From Chloroflexota bacterium (lineage in GTDB: Bacteria > Chloroflexota > Limnocylindria > P2-11E), in contig VBEU01000064.1 of assembly GCA_005883775.1 (NCBI GenBank), positions 1 to 18,877 on the forward strand: DNA of 18,877 nt, given 5' to 3'. Made by a program: the position numbers and the translations under genes. The notes under the pieces are model-generated. The model had not been told where the DNA came from and made no database searches. It saw only the letters and a list, made by a program, of their open reading frames with translations. The stretch's first letter is position 1. The number at the start of each line of letters is the position of its first letter. Of the stretch, positions 7,900-14,541 are shown piece by piece.

Positions 7900-8526
7900 C
7901 TAGGGCAGACCGCAACCCTTCGCAGTCGCTCCGATGGGCGGCGACTTCACGGAAAGGCTTTGCACCAAAGCCTGCAGCTCGGCCAGCGAACCCGCGGGCG
8001 CGGAAGCAAGATGGCTGTCCGTCCAGAAGATCGGATAGAAGTAGCCACCTGCCGGAAAGTCGGTTGGGAATACCAGCAGAACGATCGTTTCCTGCTGAAC
8101 GTCCATCGCCGGGATCGGGCCAGGCAGCCGTTCGCGATACCCGAGTGCGGGGTAGGTCCGCGCCGCATCTTCAAAGGTCGTCTCGATGAAGTCCGTGAAC
8201 GGCTCCGATGCCGTCGCCACTTGGAACTTCTGGAAGTACGCGTGGGCCTGACTCGATGGAGTCCGCTCGGCGGACGGAAGGGTTTCCCGCGCGAACAGGG
8301 ATGCCAAGACCTGGTGGCCACCGGACGAGCCGTGGAGCGTGATCCGCGAGAGGGGCTCGCCGTCGCTCTCCTCTTTCACGCTCCACCCACTCGGCGGAAC
8401 GAAACGAACTCCGATGTACTCGCAGCTCGTGCCGGCGGACTGCGTGGACGGCGCCACTGAGCCGAGCGGTTTACACGCCAGCGTTCCGAGCATCAACACG
8501 AGAGCGCACCGGCAGAGAGCCTTCAC
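7900..8526 (-). CDS. Putative lipoprotein, unknown function
   Basis: I do not recognise the family. The 208-residue product starts with a short basic n-region and a hydrophobic stretch (ALVLMLG) ending in TLAC, with Cys18 as the likely lipidated residue; Thr at position -3 fits only the relaxed lipobox pattern. The mature part begins with a Ser/Thr-rich linker, then a mixed alpha/beta domain with YIGVRFVPPSGWSV (37-50), which resembles the opening strand of PsbP/Mog1-like or other small exported domains that start with a P-x-GW turn. C35 and C205 could form a disulfide. GTG start at 8526; upstream sequence has no ribosome site. Lying between an NHL-repeat protein and an LLM enzyme gives no clear functional lead. 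Confidence 0.6.
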   Translation of the reverse strand: MKALCRCALVLMLGTLACKPLGSVAPSTQSAGTSCEYIGVRFVPPSGWSVKEESDGEPLSRITLHGSSGGHQVLASLFARETLPSAERTPSSQAHAYFQKFQVATASEPFTDFIETTFEDAARTYPALGYRERLPGPIPAMDVQQETIVLLVFPTDFPAGGYFYPIFWTDSHLASAPAGSLAELQALVQSLSVKSPPIGATAKGCGLP

Positions 8527-8575
8527 CGCACGATTGTCACGACGCGCCGCGGGGCAAGCGTCTCGTTCCCGTAGC

Positions 8576-8592
8576 GGAGCGATCCGCGCTCC
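8576..8592 (-). terminator. Short hairpin after the NHL-protein stop
   Basis: A 6-bp inverted repeat (GGAGCG / CGCTCC) with a 5-base loop directly follows the stop codon on the transcribed strand. No T-run follows. It may be a weak terminator or an mRNA end stabiliser; chance occurrence in GC-rich DNA cannot be excluded. Confidence 0.3.
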
Positions 8593-9477
8593 CTAATCGA
8601 CCCTCTGCAGCTTCTGCACGGTGTGGCAATCCGGCGGGACGAGACCGGCTTTTCCGGCGATGGTCCAAACGACCTCGGCGACATAGAGGTCGCCATTCGC
8701 GTCGAGCACGCTCACGCGGCTCGGATCGCGCTCGATCGGTCCGTGCCGGAACGAGCGTTGACCCGCGCGCCAACCGAGCTCGGAGACGTACATCCGGCCC
8801 CGCGCGAGAACGATCTGCGTCGGCCGCTGGACGTCGGTGATCTCCCTGATGAAGCGACCCTCGGCCGTGAACACCTGGATCCGATCGCTTTCGCGATCGC
8901 AGACGAATACGGTTCCTGTCGCATCGACCGCGATCCCATGCGGCAGCATGAACTGCCCGGGTCCGGTGCCCGGCTCGCCCCAGGAGGCAATGAGCTGTCC
9001 GCTCGGCGAGAACCGGTGCACGCGCGCGTTTCCGTATCCGTCCGAGATGTAGAGGTCGCCGTTCGGCGCGACCGTGAGGTTCGTCGGCCGGTTGAACGGT
9101 GGCGCGCCGCGGGTGATCGTCGTGAGATTTGAGCCGTCGTACCCGCTGTCCGACGGCTTGCCGGCGTTGTCGCCGAGAGTGAGCAGGAGCTTTCCATCAG
9201 GCGTGAATTTGCGGACGGAGTGTCCGGCGTCATCGGTGCACCACACCGAGTCATCGGGAGCGATCGTGATGCCGTGCGTGCGCATCGAGAACATCCCCTC
9301 GCCCCAGGAGCCGACGAAGCCTCCGTCGCGCTCGTAGATGAGAACCGGATGCTCCGCGCGACAGAAGAGGTAGACGCGCCCCTTTGAGTTGACCGCGACC
9401 GCCGCAACGTCAGGATGCGTGTAGCCGGCCGGGAGCCGCTCCCAGGTCGCGATCGGGACGTATCGCAGTGTTGTCAC
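8593..9477 (-). CDS. NHL-repeat beta-propeller protein
   Basis: A 294-residue product made of NHL/six-bladed propeller repeats. Recurring blocks are DVAAVAVNSKGRVYLF, THGITIAPDDSVWCTDD, PTNLTVAPNGDLYISDGYGN, LPHGIAVDATGTVFVCDRESDRIQVF and NGDLYVAEVVW. The pattern resembles peptidyl-alpha-hydroxyglycine lyase-like NHL proteins that are widespread in soil bacteria; the enzymatic role is unproven. The GTG at 9477 is preferred because it forms a GTGA overlap with the upstream stop and gives MTTLRYVPIATWERLPAGY, a family-like N-terminus. An ATG at 9528 would add 17 unlikely residues. No signal peptide is seen from this start. The last blade looks shortened: SVLDANG runs straight into GDLYVAEV where a strand and a full PHGI-type block are normally in between. 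Confidence 0.8.
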   Translation of the reverse strand: MTTLRYVPIATWERLPAGYTHPDVAAVAVNSKGRVYLFCRAEHPVLIYERDGGFVGSWGEGMFSMRTHGITIAPDDSVWCTDDAGHSVRKFTPDGKLLLTLGDNAGKPSDSGYDGSNLTTITRGAPPFNRPTNLTVAPNGDLYISDGYGNARVHRFSPSGQLIASWGEPGTGPGQFMLPHGIAVDATGTVFVCDRESDRIQVFTAEGRFIREITDVQRPTQIVLARGRMYVSELGWRAGQRSFRHGPIERDPSRVSVLDANGDLYVAEVVWTIAGKAGLVPPDCHTVQKLQRVD

Positions 9478-10019
9478 GCCGCTGAAATCCGTCCGAGTGT
9501 GGAGCGAGCGCTCGGATCCGCGACACATCGTTTCACGAGTCCCACCATTTCTTCGCTACGGTCGATCGGCCAGAGAGGAAGGCCGACGTCCCAGCCGCCG
9601 ATGAGCCCGCGGAAGCGTCGATTGAACGCCGGCGTCAATCGCGATAGACCTCCCGCCCGTGGCGGTTCCTTCGTCCGCAATCCAAGGTTGATCTGCCAGG
9701 AGACTGTGTAGTACCCAAGCGCCTCGATGCTTTCCCAGGGGACGAAGGTCCATCCGGCAATTGACTTTATGAGAATCCCGTCACGCAGGAGCGCTATGTA
9801 CGTCTGGCCCCGAAACGATGCGATGATCCCGAGGACGCCGACAGCAGCCAGGAGTACCAGTAGAAGCGACAGGACTAGATCAAAAGTGTCGTGCGTTGAT
9901 GCCAGACCATAGACCCCAAGTGCTCCTATCAGCAGGATCGCGATGGGTCCGAGCACAGATTGTCCCCTTGACGACCTGAACACCGCCGCCGGACGCTCGG
10001 CCCCTTCCCACTCGACCAT
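9474..10019 (-). CDS. Two-helix membrane protein, PH-like (STM3941-type) organisation
   Basis: A product of about 181 residues. Two adjacent transmembrane helices (roughly 23-42 and 47-68) are followed by a cytoplasmic beta-rich part containing ALLRDGILIKSIAGWTFVPW (about 76-95) and a C-terminal VGLPLWPIDRSEEMVGLV. This arrangement, with a strand-W-x-x-I turn and a closing D-x-S-x-E-E helix, is that of small STM3941-like or bacterial PH-domain membrane proteins of unknown function; the assignment is tentative. ATG at 10019 shares one base with the ribF stop (TGATG); GTG at 10022 gives a GTGA overlap and is equally possible. The stop overlaps the NHL gene start, so all three genes are likely co-translated. 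Confidence 0.7.
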   Translation of the reverse strand: MVEWEGAERPAAVFRSSRGQSVLGPIAILLIGALGVYGLASTHDTFDLVLSLLLVLLAAVGVLGIIASFRGQTYIALLRDGILIKSIAGWTFVPWESIEALGYYTVSWQINLGLRTKEPPRAGGLSRLTPAFNRRFRGLIGGWDVGLPLWPIDRSEEMVGLVKRCVADPSARSTLGRISAA

Positions 10020-10891
10020 CACAATCCGTGAAGTATCCGGCGGCTTTCATCCACGTCGCGGGCGATTTGCGCAGAGAGCTCCGCGGGGCTCGCGAACGCG
10101 ATCTCGTCGCGCAATCTTTTGACGAAAGCCACCTCGACCTCTTCGCCGTAGAGCTCGCCGGAGAAGTCGAGAAGGTACGCCTCGAGTACGCGCTCGCCGC
10201 CACCGAACGTCGGTCGGACGCCGAGCGACGCGGCCGCTTTGAAGCGTCCCTCCCCCATCTCGGCCCACATCGCGTAGATCCCGTCGCGCGGGAGGAGACG
10301 CTCCTGCGGCAGCGCGAGGTTGATGGTGGGAAACCCGAGCGCGCGGCCGCGCTTGTCGCCATGCACGACCCAGCCGCGGATGCTGTACGGCCGGCCCAAA
10401 AGGCGCGCCGCCGCCTCGACATCGCCCGCCAGAAGAAGATTGCGGATGCGTGTGGAGCTGACGATCGCCCCGTCGAACTGGATCGGTGACAGCACGTCGA
10501 CGACGAAGCCATCGCGTTTTCCTCGCTCGCGCAGCTTTTCGACGTCGCCCTCGGCACGGCGGCCGAAGTGAAAGTCGGGACCGACGACGATGCGCCGGAC
10601 GTCGCACGCCCCTTTCACTCGATCTACGAACTCGTCGGCAGAGAGCCTCGCGAATGCGTCGTCGAACCGGAAGACCACGACCGCATCGGCGCCCGCTTCG
10701 CGCAGCAGTCTCACGCGGTCATGTATGTCGGAGAGCGCGGACGCGGGGGCGCCCGGCGCGAGTACCTGGATTGGCAGCGGGTCGAACGTCGCCGCGACCG
10801 CGGCGGCCTGCTCGTTCCGCGCGCCGCGCCCGAGATGAGCGATGAGCGCGCGGTGCCCGAGATGCACGCCGTCGAAGACCCCGATCGCCAG
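10019..10891 (-). CDS. ribF: Bifunctional riboflavin kinase / FAD synthetase, non-canonical start
   Basis: Makes FMN and then FAD from riboflavin. The N-terminal nucleotidyltransferase half has GVFDGVHLGH (4-13 from the CTG), the TFDP block and SSTRIR (145-150); the C-terminal kinase half has GDKRGRALGFPTINL (178-192) and the LGVRPTFGG region. The first ATG/GTG/TTG is the GTG at 10867, which would cut off GVFDG, a required part of the nucleotide site. In the same frame, conserved-looking sequence runs back to the TAA of the upstream gene (10949-10951) with no ATG, GTG or TTG. I place the start at the CTG at 10891, which has AAGGGA nine bases upstream. ATC at 10939 would give a more usual N-terminal length. 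Identity is certain, the start is not. Confidence 0.93.
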   Translation of the reverse strand: MAIGVFDGVHLGHRALIAHLGRGARNEQAAAVAATFDPLPIQVLAPGAPASALSDIHDRVRLLREAGADAVVVFRFDDAFARLSADEFVDRVKGACDVRRIVVGPDFHFGRRAEGDVEKLRERGKRDGFVVDVLSPIQFDGAIVSSTRIRNLLLAGDVEAAARLLGRPYSIRGWVVHGDKRGRALGFPTINLALPQERLLPRDGIYAMWAEMGEGRFKAAASLGVRPTFGGGERVLEAYLLDFSGELYGEEVEVAFVKRLRDEIAFASPAELSAQIARDVDESRRILHGL

Positions 10892-10948
10892 GTGGACGGG
10901 TCCCTTGGGCCAGCCGGTGAAGTCCGTGAACGCTTCGATAGGCCGAGA

Positions 10949-12442
10949 TTAGTCGGCCGCACCCACTCCGGCAGTCGACGGTTCGCCGACGGCGTCGAGC
11001 GCGACTGGCACCGGCGCGGGGGCCGGCTCAGGCAAAAGCACGGGCGGCGATTCGCGAACCGGGCGAGGCGTCGTGACGATCGCCGGCGCCGGCCGCCGAA
11101 CCCTGCGCGGCGCCCGCCGCGCAGCGCGCGTTGCCAGGAACGGCACCGGTGTGAACACCGCGGCGATGAAACCGAGGTAATTTCCCTGGAAATACCGCCC
11201 GAAGAATAGGAACGCGAGGAGCGTGAGCGCATAGCCCGCGAGCAGCGTCGCGATCGTGGGCCGCTGCCAGAGCCGAATGAGCCACCAGGCGGCGATGGGC
11301 GCCGCGATCGCGATCTCGATTGCCGCGAACGGAAAGTCCGCCTGCCGATACGGGATCAGCCCAAGCCCGAGGAGGATCGCCGAGAATCCCATTCCCGAGA
11401 TCGGGTACGTCCACGCGGCACCGCCCGCGTTGTAGCTGACGACGTCATCCCAGAACGCGCCGAAGTTGTTCACGAGGAATGGGACGAAGGTCGCGAGCAG
11501 GAACAGGGCAGCGGGCCACGTCGGGAGGAGCGCGGCGACGACATCCCGCACGGTGCGCGGCCGCTTCGTCGCGACCAGGTACACGGCGACGAACGGCAGA
11601 AAGATGAGCGCATGTAGCTTGGCGGCTCCGGCCGCCGCGAAGGCGAGCGACGACGTGGTGCGGCGCTCGCGCATGAGCAGCGCGAGCCCCGCGAATAGGA
11701 ACAGCAGCACGAAGAAATCGTTCCGCCCCTCGACCACAAACGGGAAGAGCTGCGGATTGAGCGCGATCGCCGCGGCCATGGCGAGCCTTGGAGCGGCGCC
11801 CCGCACGACGAATGGCACGAGCGCGAGCGTGGCGACGTACGCCGGAAGGTAGAGGTAACGCTGGTCCCAGATGAAGCCGAAGTGATCGAAGAACCACACG
11901 AACGGCGCGCTCACCAAGAACATGAACGGGAAGTACGTGAGGTGGTAGAGCGCCGGATTGTTGATCATCGGCCAGAAGAACATCGGCGTGTCCAGGTAAT
12001 CGGCGACGTATGGGTTCATGCCGGCAAGGAGCTTTCGCGAAGCCTCCTCGACCATCAGGGCGCCGTCGTGGATGTACGTATACGGCTTCCCCGTCTCGCG
12101 CAGGATGATCGAGGCGAATGTCGGGATGATCACGAAAGCGGCGATCATCGCGACGAGATGCGCGATCCGAGCGCGCGTCGTGAACGACCCGCGGGAGCGG
12201 TGATCCCGGTAGGGATAGGCGAACGCCAGCGCGCCGCAGGTCACAAGGAAGGCGACGTCCGCGCCAGGAGGGAAGAGCTGCCAGAGCGGCACGTCGTGCG
12301 TCGCGGCTACGGTGGTGTGGTTGGCGAAGAGAAGGAACCAGTTGCCGACGCCGAAGAGCGCGACCACCTTCGCGTCGAGGGAAAGGTCGCGCCAGGCCGA
12401 CAGCGCCCACTTGATGAAGCGCTCGAGCGATTTGGCGAGCAT
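10949..12442 (-). CDS. GT-C fold (GT87/DUF2029-like) membrane glycosyltransferase
   Basis: A 497-residue polytopic membrane protein with about ten hydrophobic helices (for example 25-41, 62-77, 93-113, 170-186, 199-211). After the first helices a soluble loop holds YIHDGALMVEEASRKLLAGMNPYVADY: the Asp at 126 and the NPY at 143-145 match the layout of GT87 polyprenyl-phosphate-mannose-dependent mannosyltransferases. NPQLFPFVVEGRNDFF (about 228-243) is a second family-like block. Residues from 440 on form an Arg- then Pro-rich tail. It probably transfers a sugar from a lipid carrier on the outer face of the membrane; donor and acceptor are unknown. ATG shares one base with the truB stop (TGATG), and the TAA is the last barrier before ribF. 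Not a standard member of the nusA-truB-ribF cluster. Confidence 0.8.
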   Translation of the reverse strand: MLAKSLERFIKWALSAWRDLSLDAKVVALFGVGNWFLLFANHTTVAATHDVPLWQLFPPGADVAFLVTCGALAFAYPYRDHRSRGSFTTRARIAHLVAMIAAFVIIPTFASIILRETGKPYTYIHDGALMVEEASRKLLAGMNPYVADYLDTPMFFWPMINNPALYHLTYFPFMFLVSAPFVWFFDHFGFIWDQRYLYLPAYVATLALVPFVVRGAAPRLAMAAAIALNPQLFPFVVEGRNDFFVLLFLFAGLALLMRERRTTSSLAFAAAGAAKLHALIFLPFVAVYLVATKRPRTVRDVVAALLPTWPAALFLLATFVPFLVNNFGAFWDDVVSYNAGGAAWTYPISGMGFSAILLGLGLIPYRQADFPFAAIEIAIAAPIAAWWLIRLWQRPTIATLLAGYALTLLAFLFFGRYFQGNYLGFIAAVFTPVPFLATRAARRAPRRVRRPAPAIVTTPRPVRESPPVLLPEPAPAPVPVALDAVGEPSTAGVGAAD

Positions 12443-13215
12443 CAGGCTGACTCCCCCGCTTCGACGATCGTAGCAGCGGACGCCCCTAAGAATCGGGGAG
12501 CGAGCGTCAACAATTCCTCGTTCGCCGGCCGAAGAAGCGTCGCGGCTTCGGGGCCGCGCGCGCGAAGCTGTTCAGGCGCGATCGCGTCACGAGCCTCGAG
12601 CGCGCCAACGGCGAGCCGCCGGAGACGGGCGAGGTGCGCGGCGGAGCCAAGGGCGCGTCCCAGATCGCGGGCGATCGCGCGAACGTAGGTCCCTGAGGAG
12701 CACACGACGTAGAGGCGCAGTTCCGGCGGATCGATCTCGATCACGTCGAGACGAAGGACCTGCACGGTTCGCGCCGCCAGAGCGACCGTCTCGCCGCGCC
12801 GCGCTCGTGCGTATGCCGGGCGGCCGGACACCTTCAACGCGGAGAACTGCGGCGGCACCTGCGCAATGACGCCGCGTAATGTGGCGAGAGCCGGCTCGAT
12901 CGCGGCCATCACGAGCGCCGGAGCTCCGCTCTCTCGCGTAACGGCTCCCTCTCGGTCATCGGTGGCCGTCTCCGAGCCGAAGCGGACCAGCGCGTCGTAG
13001 ACCTTGGTCGCCTCGTGGATGCGGTCGGCGAACTTCGTCGCGCTGCCCACGAGCACGGGAAGGAGTCCGGTCGCCTGGGGATCGAGCGTGCCGCCGTGGC
13101 CGACGCGCCTCGTGCCGAGCACGCCGCGGACGAGCGCGACGACGTCGTGCGACGTCCAACCCTCAGGTTTGTCGACCGCGAGAACGCCGGACAGCGAGTC
13201 GGTCTGAGAGATCAG
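12442..13215 (-). CDS. truB: tRNA pseudouridine(55) synthase, CTG start
   Basis: Converts U55 of the tRNA T-loop to pseudouridine. GVLAVDKPEGWTSHDVV (10-26), RVGHGGTLDPQATGLL (37-52) with the catalytic Asp45, the QVPPQFSALKVSGRPAYARAR block and VVCSSGTYVRAIARDLG are all diagnostic. No ATG, GTG or TTG lies near the expected N-terminus; the frame opens only far upstream inside nrnA. A CTG at 13215 overlaps the nrnA stop as CTGA, exactly the geometry used by neighbours with ATGA or GTGA, and gives the usual nine residues before GVLAVDKP. A second CTG at 13194 is the alternative. At 257 residues it has a short C-terminal domain. Function secure; start inferred. Confidence 0.93.
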   Translation of the reverse strand: MISQTDSLSGVLAVDKPEGWTSHDVVALVRGVLGTRRVGHGGTLDPQATGLLPVLVGSATKFADRIHEATKVYDALVRFGSETATDDREGAVTRESGAPALVMAAIEPALATLRGVIAQVPPQFSALKVSGRPAYARARRGETVALAARTVQVLRLDVIEIDPPELRLYVVCSSGTYVRAIARDLGRALGSAAHLARLRRLAVGALEARDAIAPEQLRARGPEAATLLRPANEELLTLAPRFLGASAATIVEAGESA

Positions 13216-14189
13216 GCGCTGACAGGCGCGCGGGTCTTCGCGGCATCGAGCGCGGCGCGCGCGGCGTCGAGGACGCGGTCGCGGATATCCGCGAGGTCGC
13301 CTGAGATCAACGCACCCGCGGCGCGCACGTGGCCGCCGCCAGCGAACCGCGCCATGAGGGCAGACGCGTCGACGGACGGCTCCCACTGCGACGTACGGCA
13401 CGACACTTTGACGACGCCGCTTTGTTCATTGAACAGGAGCGCGACGCGCATGCCGCTGGACCGCGCGATCTGCTCGACGAGACCCGAGATGTCCTCGTCG
13501 CGGGCTTCGGCGCGCTCGATGTCGCCGGAGCGGATCTCCGTCCAGACCAGCTGACCGCCCTGCTCACGAACGAGCCGCGCGAAGGCGAATCCCCAGAGCT
13601 TCAGCGCCTCGAAGCGTTTGTTCCGGAAGATGTTGTAGGTGATCGCCTGCAGGTCGGCGCCTGCCTCGCGCAGCCGCGCCGCCCGCTCCAGCGCGCGCGC
13701 ATCGGTGCTCGGGAATTGGAACGAGCCGGTGTCCGTCATGATGCCGACGAGTGCGGCCGTCGCCATCTCGGGCGTCCACTTGACGCCGAGCGCGTCGATG
13801 ACCCGCGAGACGAGCTCGGCGCTCGCCGCGGCGGTGACATCGACAAGGTTCGCGGTGCCGAAGTTGTCGTTGGACGCGTGGTGGTCGATGTTCACCAGTT
13901 TGGGGCGCGACGGAAGGGCAAACTTCGCCCGATCGACCGACCCGAAGTCCACCGTGACCACTAGGTCGACGTCTTCCGGAGGCGGTTCCTGAGTGAAGCG
14001 CTCGCTGCCATGGAGAAAACGCTGCTGCTCCGGCACAGGGTCGGCGCAGTGCCACGACACCCGCTTGCCGAGCGATTCGAGCCCAAGCCCGAGGGCGAGG
14101 GCCGAGCCGATCGTGTCGGGGTCCGGGTCGCGATGCGAAACGAGGGCGATCCGTCGCGCGCCGTGCAGCGCGGCGGTGATCTCGTTCAT
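13212..14189 (-). CDS. nrnA: DHH/DHHA1 phosphoesterase, NrnA-like oligoribonuclease / pAp phosphatase
   Basis: Degrades very short RNA oligonucleotides and often 3'-phosphoadenosine 5'-phosphate. The 325-residue protein has the N-terminal metal site SHRDPDPDTIGSALAL (18-33), VVTVDFGSVDR (77-87), the eponymous IDHH (101-104), MTDTGSFQFP (151-160) and the DHHA1 GGGHVRAAG (284-292). In many relatives the first motif reads PDGDA or PDADA; the proline in DPDPD is a small deviation that keeps both aspartates. ATG overlaps the rbfA stop as ATGA; the stop overlaps the inferred truB CTG. This rbfA-nrnA-truB order is widespread in bacteria and supports the call. Confidence 0.95.
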   Translation of the reverse strand: MNEITAALHGARRIALVSHRDPDPDTIGSALALGLGLESLGKRVSWHCADPVPEQQRFLHGSERFTQEPPPEDVDLVVTVDFGSVDRAKFALPSRPKLVNIDHHASNDNFGTANLVDVTAAASAELVSRVIDALGVKWTPEMATAALVGIMTDTGSFQFPSTDARALERAARLREAGADLQAITYNIFRNKRFEALKLWGFAFARLVREQGGQLVWTEIRSGDIERAEARDEDISGLVEQIARSSGMRVALLFNEQSGVVKVSCRTSQWEPSVDASALMARFAGGGHVRAAGALISGDLADIRDRVLDAARAALDAAKTRAPVSA

Positions 14190-14539
14190 CGCCCCTCGCG
14201 CTCGCGGGCCTCGCGAAGCAGCGCCGATATCCGGACGGCCTGCTCGGCCGAGCGGTCATGAACGAACGTGAGCTCCGGGACGAATCGGAGATCGGTTCGC
14301 GAGCCGAGCTCGCGGCGGAGGAACGGTTTCGCATCCTCGAGTGCCTTCATCGTCTTTTCCGATGCTTCTTCATCACCCAGTACGCTCACATGCACCCGCG
14401 CGCTGCGCAGGTCGGGGGTGATCTCGACCGCGGTCACCGTCGGAAAAGCGATGCGCGGGTCGCGAAGCTCTTCGCTGATGAGCGTGCCGAGCTCGCGCTG
14501 AAGCAGTGAATTCACCCGGTCCGACCGCTTGTACGCCAT
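14186..14539 (-). CDS. rbfA: Ribosome-binding factor A
   Basis: A 30S maturation factor with a KH-like fold needed for processing of the 16S 5' end. The 117-residue product has the classic start MAYKRSDRVNSLLQRELGTL, then ISEELRDPRI, VTAVEITPDLRSARVHVSVL and LRRELGSRTDLRFVPELTFVHD. The ATG at 14539 is two bases past the infB stop and is preferred over in-frame upstream codons inside infB because it reproduces the family N-terminus. The stop overlaps the nrnA ATG (ATGA). Confidence 0.97.
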   Translation of the reverse strand: MAYKRSDRVNSLLQRELGTLISEELRDPRIAFPTVTAVEITPDLRSARVHVSVLGDEEASEKTMKALEDAKPFLRRELGSRTDLRFVPELTFVHDRSAEQAVRISALLREAREREGR

Positions 14540-14541
14540 GG

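Noticed and set aside
13216..13401. Upstream ATG extension of truB
   Set aside because: The added residues lie wholly inside nrnA in another frame, are Arg-rich and match nothing in TruB.
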